A DNA stretch of 64,000 nucleotides, from positions 190,418,061 to 190,482,060 of the forward strand of contig NC_081183.1 of NCBI RefSeq assembly GCF_029867415.1. The letters are read 5' to 3'. Both the position numbers and the translations under genes were made by a program. The DNA is from Vicia villosa (taxonomy: Eukaryota; Streptophyta; Magnoliopsida; Fabales; Fabaceae). The notes under the pieces are model-generated. The model saw only the letters and a program-made list of their open reading frames with translations, had not been told where the DNA came from and made no database searches. This document shows positions 1 through 10,795 of the stretch, piece by piece (within the stretch, counting starts at the first letter, position 1; every line of letters starts with the position of its first letter).

Positions 1-107
1 ATTTATGAATTATTATATTAAATCTTTATAAATTCTTGTCTGTTAGATATCAAACAAAGGTTGGCTTTGGGAGTAATGTGTGTTCGCAAATTCTTTATTA
101 AAAAAAT

Positions 108-356
108 CTAAGCATCTTTTGTCTCACCTTCTACCAATGTAAAAGGTATTGAAAAAATATTATTGTTCCCATCTTGTACGACAACCATTAACAATGTCCC
201 TATATAATTATCATTCAACCATGTTCCCTCAGCTTGCACAATATGTTTGCAGCATGCAAAATTGTTGATACATGGTTGGAAACCCCAAAACAAACGATGG
301 AAGATCCGATTGTCACCGAGTTGTATTCCTTTGTTTGAAAATGCAAGCAATGTCAA
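108..356 (-). pseudogene. MULE (MuDR-type) transposase fragment
   Basis: An open minus-strand segment of about 82 codons. It reads FHRLFWGFQPCINNF..., then EGTWLNDNYIGTLLMVVVQDGNN, then FPFTLVE-like residues. This is the order of the central MULE transposase block (typically FWAF.PCI..F..C.P.I..DGTHL.GKYKG.LL.A...D.NN..FPLAFA.VE). Only this block is visible. No upstream DDE parts, zinc finger or terminal inverted repeats were found, so it is a relic. The identification rests on family pattern memory. Confidence 0.6.
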
Positions 357-817
357 ACTTATCAGAAATTAATAAATTACATTTTTCTTTATATGCAAGA
401 TGGTGATGCAAATGGATGAATTATGCAAGTAACCCTCGTCATCATTTACACGAGTATCAAAATGCAATAGACCTCGTGAAAACGAAAGATGTAATTTTTT
501 CACCTTAATATTTCTCTACATTTTTTAATATGTATCAGTTTATATGGAGGTCATACGGTCAATATAAGTCATGTGATTATGAAAATAGCTTGATTTGGAG
601 TGTCACAATATCTTTGATATGTTTATATATAGCTGAAATGCATCTGATAGGGCCAAACTACAATTTGGCTTTAAATAACATAAAGAAGCAACAATAGTGG
701 AAGAAATGATGACATTTAGTTTTGAATATTATATGGTGAGCAAAATCCAAGCCCAAAATATATTACTTGGTTTAACTCAATTCAATTTCACTATCTGGGC
801 TAACAGCCAGTTTTGAA
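357..817. other. AT-rich intergenic stretch
   Basis: No coding, RNA or repeat feature could be supported here. It may be flanking or intronic sequence of the degraded MULE on its left. Confidence 0.4.
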
Positions 818-1560
818 ATGATCCCCACCAACGTGGCTCTTCTTCTACCCAACAAGATGTCCCGCCCATCCATCAAGAAGCTCCCCGAGTTTAGCCATCA
901 CAATTTTCATCCCAACCTTCTTTTTCTAGTAACCCATATCCAAACACATACTTCCAACCAACCTCATCTCAATAATCTTATGGCCAACAAATTTCACAAA
1001 ATGCCAACATACACCAACATTCTACAAACATACCTCCACACCTAAACCACACAACAACAAACATTCTATACCATGAAATTTAAACGACAAACTTCTTACA
1101 CCCCAACCCTCAAACAAAGTACTACTATCAACCACCACTACAACAAACTTCAATTTGGTCATCCCTTCAATACACTTTAATTCCTCAACCAAATTTCAAC
1201 AGCTCAAAACCCCAATCCCAACAACACAATTGTAACCCTTATATTATCTCAATACACTACAGCATCCACACATAATGAATAATATATCCCTTCCCTTGAA
1301 TCAACTAACCCAAACACAAACACACAACCAACACAATCCAAAAGGAAATTTGAGTACACAGACGATGATGTTTTGAATTATATATCCTTTTCTTTATCTG
1401 AATTTGATACTATCAATACATCGTCTAACACATCACAACATGACCAAGATCCATCGTTAGACAGTACACCATCTCCTCCACGTCTTTGATCTGAAAAATT
1501 AGATCATAGCAAACGTAAGCTCAAACCTCGCTCGTGTGGAATGGACATACATCTATTGTA
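818..1560 (+). pseudogene. Low-complexity Asn/Gln/Pro/Thr-rich ORF relic
   Basis: The plus strand is rich in CAA, AAC, CCA and ACA codons. It gives broken open segments: an N/T/H/P-rich stretch at 818-1045, then near 1330-1490 a segment reading SKRKFEYTDDDVLNYI followed by an S/T/P-rich tail. Such tails are common at the C-terminus of plant transposon proteins, but no family is recognised and several stops interrupt it. Function unknown. Confidence 0.3.
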
Positions 1561-1831
1561 AGATGTTTTTCATCTATCAATATAAATTTTCTCCATTATT
1601 ATTAGAAGTGTTTTATCTATGTTTAAATATTTTATAAAAATAAATTAATATTATTTATTTTTAATACATTAAAAAATTAAAATAATTATTTTTAAAAATA
1701 AAATTTAAAAATGATTTTTATTATTAAAATAACTAATTTAATATATTAAAATTATAGAAAACAAACAAAAAGTGTAAGTATGAATGGGCAAATGTCCATT
1801 TATCAAAGGCAACCTTAAAAAATAGGATAAA

Positions 1832-2915
1832 CTAGTAACAAACCCGTGCGTTCGCACGGGTTCTGGAACGGAACGCGCAGTTGTTTCAGATGTAGATTTT
1901 TTAATAGAAAAAATGTATATGAATAGTAATTAACATTTTGATCAGTAATTTTATGTTACCGTTAACATTCAATATTTTGATAAATATCTTCATGTTTCCG
2001 TTAATATTCAATATTGTGATCAGTAACTTCAGGTTTCCGTAAATATTCAATATTGTTATCAGTAACTTCATGTTACCGTTAATATTCAATATTTGAATCA
2101 GTAACTTCAGGTTCCCGTTAATATTCAATATTGTGTGATCAGTAACTTCATGTTCCTGTTAATATTCAATATTGTGTGATCAGTAACTTCATGTTCCTGT
2201 TAATATTCAATATTTAATCAGTAACTTCAGGTTCCCATTAATATTCAATATTGTGATCAGTAACTTCATGTTACCGTTAATATTTACTATTTTGATCAGT
2301 AACTTCATGTTCCCTTTAATATTCAATATTTTAATCTGTAACTTCAGGTTCCCATTAATATTCAATATTGTGATCAGTAACTTTATGTTCCCGTTAATAT
2401 TCAATACAAATTATCAGTAACTTCATGTTCCCATTAATATGCAATATTGTGATTAGTAACTTCATGTTCCCGTTAATAGTCACTATTTTGACAAGTAACT
2501 TCATGTTTTTGTTAATATTCAATATTTTAGTCAGTAACTTTAAGTTCCCGTTAAAATTCAATATTGTGATCAATAACTCCATGTTTCCGTTAATATTCGA
2601 TACAAATAATTAGTAACTTTAGGTTTCCGTTAATATGCAATATTGTGATTAGTAATTTAAGGTTCCCATTAATATGCAATATTGTGATCAGTAACTTCAT
2701 GTTTCCGTTAATATTCACTATTTTGATCAGTAACTTCATGTTCCCGTTAATATTCAATATTTTAATCAGTAACTTTAGGTTCCCATTAATATTCAATATT
2801 GTGATCAGTAACTTCATGTTTCCGTTAATATTCAATACAAATAATCACTAACTTCAGGTTCCCGTTAATATGCAATATTGTGATCAGTAACTTAAGGTTT
2901 TCGTTATTATGCAAA
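1832..2915 (-). mobile_element. Helitron 3' end with internal 39-bp minisatellite (5' end not located)
   Basis: Read on the minus strand, the sequence ends in a GC-rich hairpin (AACCCGTGCG at 1840-1849 pairing with CGCACGGGTT at 1853-1862, short loop). This is followed by a short AT linker and CTAG at 1835-1832, with a T as the next minus-strand base. A hairpin about 10 nt before CTRR, with insertion before T, is the hallmark of Helitron 3' termini. The hairpin is a perfect 10-bp stem in an AT-rich background. No Rep/helicase ORF is present, so the copy would be non-autonomous. The 5' TC terminus could lie anywhere to the right, perhaps past 3200. The right limit given is only the end of the minisatellite. 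Confidence 0.6.
1925..2912. repeat. 39-bp tandem repeat (about 24 copies) with higher-order structure
   Basis: About 24 tandem copies of a 39-41 bp unit (core GATCAGTAACTTCATGTTCC, then CGTTAATATTCAATATTGT). Because 39 is a multiple of three, translation of either strand gives long periodic peptides (ILNINGNMKLLIT on the minus strand). These are repeat artefacts, not genes. Variant units recur: 'TCAATACAAAT' near 2400, 2598 and 2829, and 'ACTATTTTGA' near 2285, 2482 and 2717. This indicates higher-order blocks of about five and six monomers (about 197 and 233 bp). Confidence 0.85.
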
Positions 2916-3719
2916 GATAAATGTTTTTAAGTGTGAAAAATTATTCAATATTTGAATCAATAGTAAAGTTGTTACCGCTTATAACAACAATATATTTTGT
3001 ATATGAAAATATTTTAATAAACAATATGTTTTTCCCCGTTTATAAATTTATTTTTGTTTTGACATTATTTATAAAGATATTTGAATCAGTAATAAAGTTA
3101 TTGTCGTATATAAAAATATTTTAAACAATAATGTATTTTTGCCCGTATATAAACTTTTTTTTACTACATTAGAAATAATGTATCATACATGTTTTGTCTT
3201 ACATTGTGATAAAAAAAAGTTTATTTAACAAACTTCCCTCACACACAAACCCACTATTTTCTAACACGCCGCCCTATACTTCCTTATCCATCCGATTATC
3301 AAATTTCACCATTAAAAAATATAATAAAATACTTTCTTATCCTAAAATGTTGTAATTAAAAAAACTTAATAAATAATATTATGAATAAAAAATAATATTT
3401 AAATATTTAATGTTGTAAGAAAAAATAATATTTTATATTAATGACTAATCCAACTCATAATATCTTTCATTATCACAAAAAAATATTATATGATTAATAC
3501 ATAGAATAATTAATTAATATAAATATAATATAATTTTAGAGTCAATAAGCAAGATAATATAAATCTAACTTTATGCTCCAAAATCAAAATAAAAGAGGAG
3601 ATCTACGTTTTATATACACCTACAACAAAAAAAGGAAATCTAACTTTATTCTCCAAAATAAAATAAAAAGTAGAAGTTGTAATCAAGAAAATAGTGATTT
3701 GAAAGGAAGAGTGTGAAGT
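2916..3719. other. AT-rich intergenic DNA
   Basis: Two loosely related segments near 2930-3030 and 3060-3150 share 'ATTTGAATCA(A/G)TA', 'TATAAAAATATTTTAA' and 'CCCGTATATAAA'-like strings. This suggests a decayed direct duplication. Nothing coding was seen. Confidence 0.35.
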
Positions 3720-3728
3720 TAGAAAAAA

Positions 3729-3899
3729 GGGTTAATAGTAGTTCACCCCCTGTAATATGAGCGTGTTTTGGTTTACCCCCCACCGTTGTCAAAGGTAGGT
3801 TTTGGCAACGGTTTTTTTGAAAAAACCGTTGTCTAAAGGTAGGGAGGGGGGAAAAGCAAAATTCGCTAACATTACAGGGGGTTGAACTACTATTAACCC
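3729..3899. mobile_element. Mutator-like MITE, 171 bp, perfect 9-bp TSD
   Basis: The left end reads GGGTTAATAGTAGTTCA and then CCCCCTGTAAT. The right end is its inverse (ATTACAGGGGG...TGAACTACTATTAACCC). The flanks carry a perfect 9-bp direct repeat TAGAAAAAA at 3720-3728 and 3900-3908. A 9-bp TSD is diagnostic of the Mutator superfamily. The centre holds a second palindrome (AACGGTTTTTT TG AAAAAACCGTT), so the whole element can fold back. Its TIR shares GGGTTA and TTTTGGTTTACCCC with the element at 4997-6614, so the two belong to one family. Confidence 0.85.
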
Positions 3900-3908
3900 T
3901 AGAAAAAA

Positions 3909-4996
3909 TGATGTGGTTACCAAGACCAAAACCAAAAGGTCACTTTATGAGTTGATAAAAAGTTTAGAAGCAAAACAATAAGAAATGAGTAGAGAACAAA
4001 ACAATTGAAATCTAGATGGAGAAGACATCCACTTGTCAAGCTTAGAAGCAATAAGGACATTAATGTCTTTTCCAGTACAATAAATTTTTTTATATGATAG
4101 ATTCTATAAAAAATATTTAAGCCGAAATATTGAGAGAAATAATTTTCATTTTAGGAGCATCGCAAAAATTTAGTCAATAACTATTGTAAGTTTGTAGAAG
4201 ATGATTTGATATAAATAAAGAAAATAAAAATGAATGTTGTGCTAAGTTTGCAACTATACTTGATTCAAATGTTTACTTGTTGCAGATATAATGGACCGAG
4301 CCCTATACAAACATACTTGACTCAAATAATCGATTGATTCAACTTTACTCTACACTTATAACTTGGTCAAATCATGAATAGATCAAATCACATAAAGTGT
4401 TTTTCTTTCTTACATTAGAACTGGTCTCTTAAATTTCCATGTCATGTTGCCACCATATTGCTGTGCAAATTGTAGAGATTTCTTAGGCCCTATAAAACAT
4501 TTGGTAGTATGTAATATATGACACTTATCAGCACAAGTTGAGAAGAAATTATTTGGAATACCCTTATCTTGTTAGTGGTTTCAAAGTTGATAAGTCAAAC
4601 TTACATTAACCATTAAATAAACCAAAATTTAATTTCTAATAAAAAATTTGCGCCTATATGAAAAGTTCGACGGTGATTCAAATATAAAAAACTTTTCATT
4701 GATTATAAAATAAAAACATTGTTTGGTCAAAAAGAAATAAAAATAAAAACATGGTTCCTATCTCCAAACATGATTCCACTAATTGGCTAAGACGTAATGG
4801 AAATGTTCTTTCCCAAAGTTAATGTCATATACTTCATGTGTGGCGAAGCTTAATTAGAATAATATTAATATATTAAAACATGAAAAAAATATATGTAAGC
4901 AAATTTCTTCTAAGCAATTTATAAAATGAAAAATATATGTAAGCAAATTACTTCTAAGCGATTTATAAAATTTCAAGTTTTACATAAAATAAAAAA
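3909..4996. other. AT-rich intergenic DNA
   Basis: No gene was recognised. A short direct duplication ('AAAAATATATGTAAGCAAATT.CTTCTAAGC') occurs at about 4885-4915 and 4927-4962, immediately left of the long-arm Mutator-like element. Confidence 0.4.
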
Positions 4997-5675
4997 GAGT
5001 TACTACCATTTTTTGCGTAATTTTTTTTTTTTAAAACTAACCTTATCAAATAAAGATTATATTATTCTAGACCTCATCAAGAAATGGCACATGTCATTTC
5101 TAAATTTTTTTAAAAACTTGGTCTCAAGTAGGAGTTAGACTCATGCTCTTAAACTCCCTTACCATCAATGCACTTTCCACTAAACCATATAAATTTACTT
5201 GTCAAGTTTCTGTGTATATATATTATTATCACTTAGTTATTAATGGGTTATTTTATTCAAATATTTCTCCTTTAAAATTGTAAACTATTTAAACATATTT
5301 GTAATTTTAGTAATATATATAAATATAATAAACTGAAAATATCTTATATATAGAATTGAATATATAAACTAAAATAATTAAAGGATAAATAATTAAACTA
5401 AAATAATATATATAAAATAAACAAAAATAATTAAAATAATTTAAATATATTAATTGAAATAATTACATAATAAATATTATAGGATATTATTGAATACAAA
5501 TATTATTGAATACATTATTCAATAATACATTATTGAATACATTATTCAATAATACATTATTGAATACATTGAATATATTATTAAATATTTGAATATTATT
5601 AAATACATTATTCAGTTTACTTATTAGAATAAAATTATATATTTATGAAAATAAATTATAATTTTATATTAGTTT

Positions 5676-5678
<3 letters not shown>

Positions 5679-5713
<35 letters not shown>

Positions 5714-5725
5714 TATATATAATAT

Positions 5726-5757
<32 letters not shown>
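5679..5757. repeat. (TA)n microsatellite
   Basis: Alternating TA with a few TAATAT interruptions, inside the foldback element. Confidence 0.9.
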
Positions 5758-5759
<2 letters not shown>

Positions 5760-5939
5760 ATTTCAATTAATATATTTTAATTATTTCAATTAGTTTCAAT
5801 TTATTTTATATATATTATATATTATTTCTGTTTAATTATTTTATATATAATTAATTTTGGTTTATTGTATAATTAAAGTAAAATTTATAATTAAATATAT
5901 TAATTGAAATAATTAAATAATAATTAACTAAATTGAAAT

Positions 5940-6041
<102 letters not shown>

Positions 6042-6116
6042 CAAGTATATTTAAATAATTCACAATTTTAAAGAAGAGATATTTGAATAAAATAACTCAT
6101 TAATAACTAAGTGATG

Positions 6117-6118
<2 letters not shown>

Positions 6119-6204
<86 letters not shown>
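6119..6204. repeat. (TA)n microsatellite, about 85 bp
   Basis: Pure alternating AT inside the right arm. The equivalent left-arm site has only a short TATATATATTATTATC, so the repeat expanded in one arm only. Confidence 0.95.
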
Positions 6205-6208
<4 letters not shown>

Positions 6209-6719
6209 GTGTGGAAACTTTACAAGTAAATTCATATGACCTAATTGTAAGTGCATTGGTGATAAGGAGTTTAAAGGTATGAGTTCAAGTCCTACTTGAG
6301 ACAAAGTTTTTTAGATTTTTTAGAAATTTTAAATTTTGTTAATGAAATTAAAAAAAAGAAAAAAATAAATATCATGTGGAATTAAAAATAATTAAAAATA
6401 AAAAATATAATTACACGTCAGCATATTTGAATTTTATAAAATAATAAAAATACACAATCAGCGTGCCACATAAGCAAATGACATGTGTCATTTTCTGGCG
6501 AGGTCTAAAACGACGGAATCTTCATTTGACAAGGTTAGTTTTACAACAAAAAAAAATTTACAGGGGTAAACCAAAAGTCGCCTATATGGCAGGGGGCAAA
6601 TATGGTAATAACCCAATAAAAATAAATATAGCATAAAAATAAGATATTAAAAGAATTAGTAAAAAATAACATAATTAATTTTATAAGTCGATTTTGTAAA
6701 AGCTCAATTTTCTCTCGCC

Positions 6720-7110
6720 CAATCATAGAAAATGTGGGATAAGATGTTTCTTGGGCAGAGAGAAGTTGGGGTTAGTAACTAACTCACGCCCTCTTAGAAA
6801 GTGGGATTCAACAGTCCACCATTGACTGGGTGGGCGGTGACCTTTCCCAATGAAACCCTAGGCTCAAAGCCTCTATAAATACATCTCTCCAATGGAAGAA
6901 TGTCATATCCTAATTTATACGTTTATACCTAAGCACCAAACTAAGATACAAACCTTTTCATCTCACATAAACAAGATCACTTAACCACCGTATACATCAC
7001 CATATAGGGCTTCTCGCCTCCGTGGACAAGCCCTAAACACCATACATCATAATATATCTACTAAGGCCTTTGAGTGCCCCTGCTTTGCAGGGGTAACATG
7101 CAGACATGTA
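6720..7110 (+). mobile_element. Degraded LTR (Ty3/gypsy-type) fragment
   Basis: The layout is that of an LTR promoter and R region: CTCTATAAATACA (TATA box) at 6870-6882, then a transcript-leader-like C/A-rich stretch, then TTGAGTGCCCCTGCTTTGCAGGGG near 7070-7092. The last string resembles the 'gag(t/c)g.c..GTGCCTTTGCAGG' motif found near the 3' end of many legume gypsy LTRs. No second LTR or internal domain could be paired with it. Confidence 0.4.
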
Positions 7111-7985
7111 CTTTTTTACTAATACACAAATTAAATGGTCTTTAAAAACGTCCAAAATGACATTTATATATCAACACTTTGGCTAATGACATATGATTTT
7201 TTTCGTAGACTTAGTTTTCTCTACATAATCAACAACAACTTTAATAAACTTATCCACTTCATCTTGATATTCTTTTATCAAAATCTATAAGCAGATATTC
7301 ATTTCCTATTCATAACATAATCGTTCATTTTTTATTCGTAAGAAATAATAAAACAAAAAATAAAGACAGCAGTAATTTTCCTCAACACTAATTTGTTGTC
7401 AAAAACTTCAATTTACTCAAAGTTTGAGAACTAAGACTAAAACATTTTTACTCTACAACAACGTAAGAAAATCATTGCATAAGCTGAAAAAAAATTATTG
7501 CCTTTATCTATGAGAAATTTTTTTAGACCATGGCAAATCGAGGCGTTGCTTTAGCCCTTCGCAATGGTTTTTGTACCCAACAACAACACCTTGAGAGAAC
7601 CATTGTTTTAGTTTTCTTTAAGAATGTTTTCCAACAACAATGGTTGTACTCCGTTCTCAGATTAAAAAATGTTGCTATTGAGGTGTTTTAGGGAACGACT
7701 ATTTTAGGAGATATAACAACGATTTGTAGTCATAGTGCAATTGAAACAATTCTAATTTAATCCATATCTTAATTTCTTCTTCAAAGGATACAACAACAGT
7801 TTCTATTCTACAACAACATTTTTATAAGCGTTGCAACAAATGGATTTTTTTTAAAACATTTTATTTTAAAAATCTTGTAATAAATTTCAATAATCATTTA
7901 CAATTTTTTTAATATAATAATATTTAGATACGAATTTTAAAATGATCTTACATTTTAAAAAAATTACATAACAAAATAACATAGT
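7111..7985. other. AT-rich DNA with ACAAC-type dispersed motifs
   Basis: Between about 7560 and 7850 there are many short ACAACAA / AACAACGG / GTTGTTGT-like strings in both orientations (for example CCATTGTTTTAG, CAACAACAATGGTTG, ATAACAACGATT, CTACAACAACATTTTTATAAGCGTTG). This resembles CACTA subterminal regions, but no terminus was found on this side. Confidence 0.3.
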
Positions 7986-7987
7986 TC

Positions 7988-7988
<1 letters not shown>

Positions 7989-8068
<80 letters not shown>
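7989..8068. repeat. (TA)n microsatellite, about 80 bp
   Basis: Pure alternating AT that ends exactly where the CACTA terminus starts, suggesting insertion into a TA array. Confidence 0.95.
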
Positions 8069-8071
<3 letters not shown>

Positions 8072-9660
8072 TAGTACGAAAAACCCCTTTTATCTCGGTT
8101 CGAAAAAGGGTTTTATCTCAATTTCACAGGCGTAGTAACGAAGGTCGTCGTGAAAAATTGTCACTTTTCCTCTCAGATAAAGTTTCACAGAGGACCTAAG
8201 AGCACTTGGATGAGATTGTAAGGTTCTCTCCAGCTTAACCATATGTCTTAGGTTCGAACCTTGCCTTGTGCATGCAGCAGTATTAAATATCTTAAGGAAG
8301 AGTTTTACAACTTATTGAGGTTCTCCTCGCGCCTCGAGGGATTAGTTTCTGCAGTTGCGTGTAGAGGATATGCGGTTTCTACAGGAAAAAAAGACTCACC
8401 AAGAAAAAAAATAGAACTGGTCAAGGGTTTGACCGCTAACAACAAAATCTTTTGAGTTTTCAAAGTGTGTCACTTTACCTCTCGATTGGAGTTAATATCC
8501 GAGGTGAAATACCCTATTTACAAAATTTTAATTTTAACCGAATTTTTTGTTTTTAATCTACAAAACATCAAATTAGTTGGCAAATTCTAAATATTTCTCA
8601 TCATCAAAAAATAAATAAATTAATAGAATCCATAAATATTAAATCTCAACAACAACAACAAAACCAATAAAATCATTAAGCATTAAATCTCAGTAACAAC
8701 AAATAAATAAAATAAATATAATCATTCATTAAATATTAACATCAACAACAATATTAAATATTTTACTTGATGCAACAATAACAACTAACATTGCAAGGTT
8801 ACAATCATGTTTTACTAACTAGCATTAAATATTTTTAACAATAAATTATAAGAGAAGAGATTACATTAAGGAACCAACCTTAAAATATTTTTATGCTCTA
8901 GCAATCTATCACAGAGAACGGTGTTGTACTTCATGCATCTGCTTTCATTATCATTGTTTTCATTATATTATGTTTATATTTTAGCACTTTGCATTCAAGA
9001 TGGATAGTTGTGGCATTCATGTTCTTACTGGCTATTGAGAGTTTCACACCGATCACTAGTGTTTCATGTCAATTGGTTAGTTGGCAATATCTTAACCATC
9101 GTTACTTTATAAATGGATTGCAAAGATTCGTTACTTAATTTTTTTATCAAATTGAACAATAAATTCCCCCTCGGTTGTTAGATCAATCTAGGTAGTAGGT
9201 CATAAATAAAAAATAAAAAATAAAATAAATATGCTAAAATACAGTTATACTTTACCTATCGGTTTTTAGCTTAACCGAGGTACTAAGTCATTAAAAAAAT
9301 TTTGCAATTAAAAGGTGTTAAAATGCAGTTGCTGGAATTCGAAGGCATGTCCCATCAATACCTTTCCTTTCGGTTGCCAAATTAATCGAGGAAATTAATA
9401 GGACATAAAATATCTAAAAAAATTAAAAGGTGTTAAAATGCATTTGTTGGAAATCGAAGGCATGTCCCCTCAATACTTTTCCCAAAGATTGCCAGCTCAA
9501 CCGAGATAATAGATCATAAAAAAATTTAAAAAATTAAAACTTGCAAAAATATAGTTGTCGGGATTCGAAGGAGTGTCTCTTTAATACATTTCCCCTCGAT
9601 TTCCAATTCAACCAATATAATATGTCATAAAAATTTTAAAATGTGGTGTGTCTATGATTT
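8069..9660. mobile_element. CACTA (En/Spm-type) element, left end plus subterminal repeats; right end not found
   Basis: The terminus CACTAGTACGAAAAACCCC begins at 8069. It is followed by TTTTATCTCGGTTCGAAAAAGGG, a local inverted repeat typical of legume CACTA ends. From about 9160 to 9660, some five degenerate direct repeats of about 110 bp each carry '(C)CTCGGTT...AACCGAGGTA.TAAGTCATAAA', the same CTCGGTT/AACCGAG theme. No TNP1/TNP2 coding remains. A matching CTAGTG right end in a good context was not found, so the right limit is approximate. Confidence 0.55.
8180..8310 (+). repeat. tRNA-like (SINE-type) segment
   Basis: A box-B-like TTAGGTTCGAACCTTG at about 8249-8264 lies about 40 nt after an A-box-like 'GAGCACTTGGATGAGATTG'. 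This spacing occurs in tRNA-derived SINEs. No cloverleaf, poly-A/T tail or target duplication was identified. Confidence 0.25.
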
Positions 9661-9677
9661 ACACATCGATTTCAAGC

Positions 9678-9799
9678 TTAACTCTTTAGTTTCATTAATC
9701 TAACGACTTTAATTGATTATATATATAGAAAAATATTTTTAAAATAATTTGATTAAATAATCAATTAAAATCGTTAGATTAATGAAAATAAAGGGTTAA
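9678..9799. repeat. 42-bp inverted repeat (MITE-like hairpin)
   Basis: Arms at 9678-9719 (TTAACTCTTTAGTTTCATTA...) and 9758-9799 (...TAATGAAAATAAAGGGTTAA) pair with only a few mismatches around a 38-bp AT-rich spacer. The compact fold is that of a small MITE core. No TSD was assigned. Confidence 0.6.
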
Positions 9800-10194
9800 G
9801 ATTTAGAGTAAGTCTTTTTAACTTACTCATAGAGTAAAAATATCTCATATATATAATGTCAATCATCATTCATAGTTAAAATAACATCTTGAATGTATAA
9901 AAGTAAACTTAAACATTTACATTTACATCTCTACATCTACGTGTCTTAATCTTCGAAGGATTGAAAATTTTCATTTGTATCATCATTCACGATAATATAA
10001 TTTAAATAAGATTATTATCTGAAGACTTCGTGAATGATTTTTACACGTAATCCTCAAAGGTCGATGTTAAATCATTACATATGTAAAATAAGTGTTCGTT
10101 TATTTCATAATTCAACAATAAATTTCTTGAAAACATTTAAATGTTCATAAAAACTTAAAATGATATGATATTTTATAGTTGATATATTTATTTT

Positions 10195-10370
10195 TTATTA
10201 GAAATACGGGTAATAGGTATGGATATTTACATACCCAGATAACACAGGTACGAGTGCTAAAGTTGTTACCCAAGATGGGCTTGGGTACGAAATTTTTTTC
10301 CAACTGCAGATACGGGAATGAGTACTATAATACCCTACGCATACTCTGTCCATTATCATCCCTAGATCTA
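10195..10370 (-). mobile_element. hAT-like element relic
   Basis: Read on the minus strand it starts CTAGGGATGATAATGG near 10365 and continues with 'GGGTA..AT.GTACTC.TTCCCGTA...GTACCCAAGCCCAT' and 'GGATATCCATACC.ATTACCCG'. This is the degenerate 'TAGGGATGGCAATGGG...' sequence family widespread in eudicots. Overlapping ORFs on both strands are by-products of the composition. Superfamily assignment is tentative. Confidence 0.35.
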
Positions 10371-10547
10371 AGTGTGTTCTTAAAATTTTATGTTGGAATC
10401 TCATATCATATGTGTTAAGAATTCTTATATTGAGTTAATTTATACAAGAAAAAGCTCCAAATTAATTGGTTTTAGGATTAGATACTAAATTTAAAAATAA
10501 CCATTTAAAATTATTTATTAAAAGAAGAGATTAATTTGTATCTAGTG

Positions 10548-10795
10548 TCGGTTTAAGTGTGTATTTGGATTGGTGGTGGACAAAATGAAATTAGCATTAA
10601 TTGATTTTAATAGTATTGAATTTAACAGAATTATTTATATTTGAATATATTTATGTAAAATTGAGTTAAAAAACAAATACCTTAAAATCACTCCAAAATC
10701 AAACACTTTAAAATCACTCTAAAATCAATTCTACACTCTAGATTACTTTTGTCTCTTATAAAAATCAAACCAAACATGCTATAAAAAGTTTTATA
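10548..10795. mobile_element. Possible MITE with imperfect terminal inverted repeats
   Basis: The left side reads AAGTGTGTATTTGGATTGG and the right side ends AAATCAAACCAAACATGCTATA. These are roughly inverse, in the manner of the common '(G)CATGTTTGGATTG' MITE termini. The interior repeats 'TTAAAATCACTC.AAAATCAA' twice. No clear TSD. Confidence 0.35.

Noticed and set aside
1901..2851. Long periodic ORFs on both strands (ILNINGNMKLLIT-type peptides)
   Set aside because: The 39-bp repeat unit is divisible by three, so any stop-free unit yields an open frame. No independent coding signal.
1925..2912. CRISPR-like array
   Set aside because: Plant nuclear DNA. The units are contiguous tandem repeats without unique spacers, and no cas genes exist.
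9054..9061. CACTAGTG palindrome as a possible right CACTA terminus
   Set aside because: It lies before the 110-bp subterminal repeats that should be internal, and lacks the AAAAAGGG/CTCGGTT context seen at 8069.
10179..10418. Overlapping 79-aa and 68-aa ORFs
   Set aside because: Both derive from the hAT-like relic, whose composition is stop-poor on both strands.
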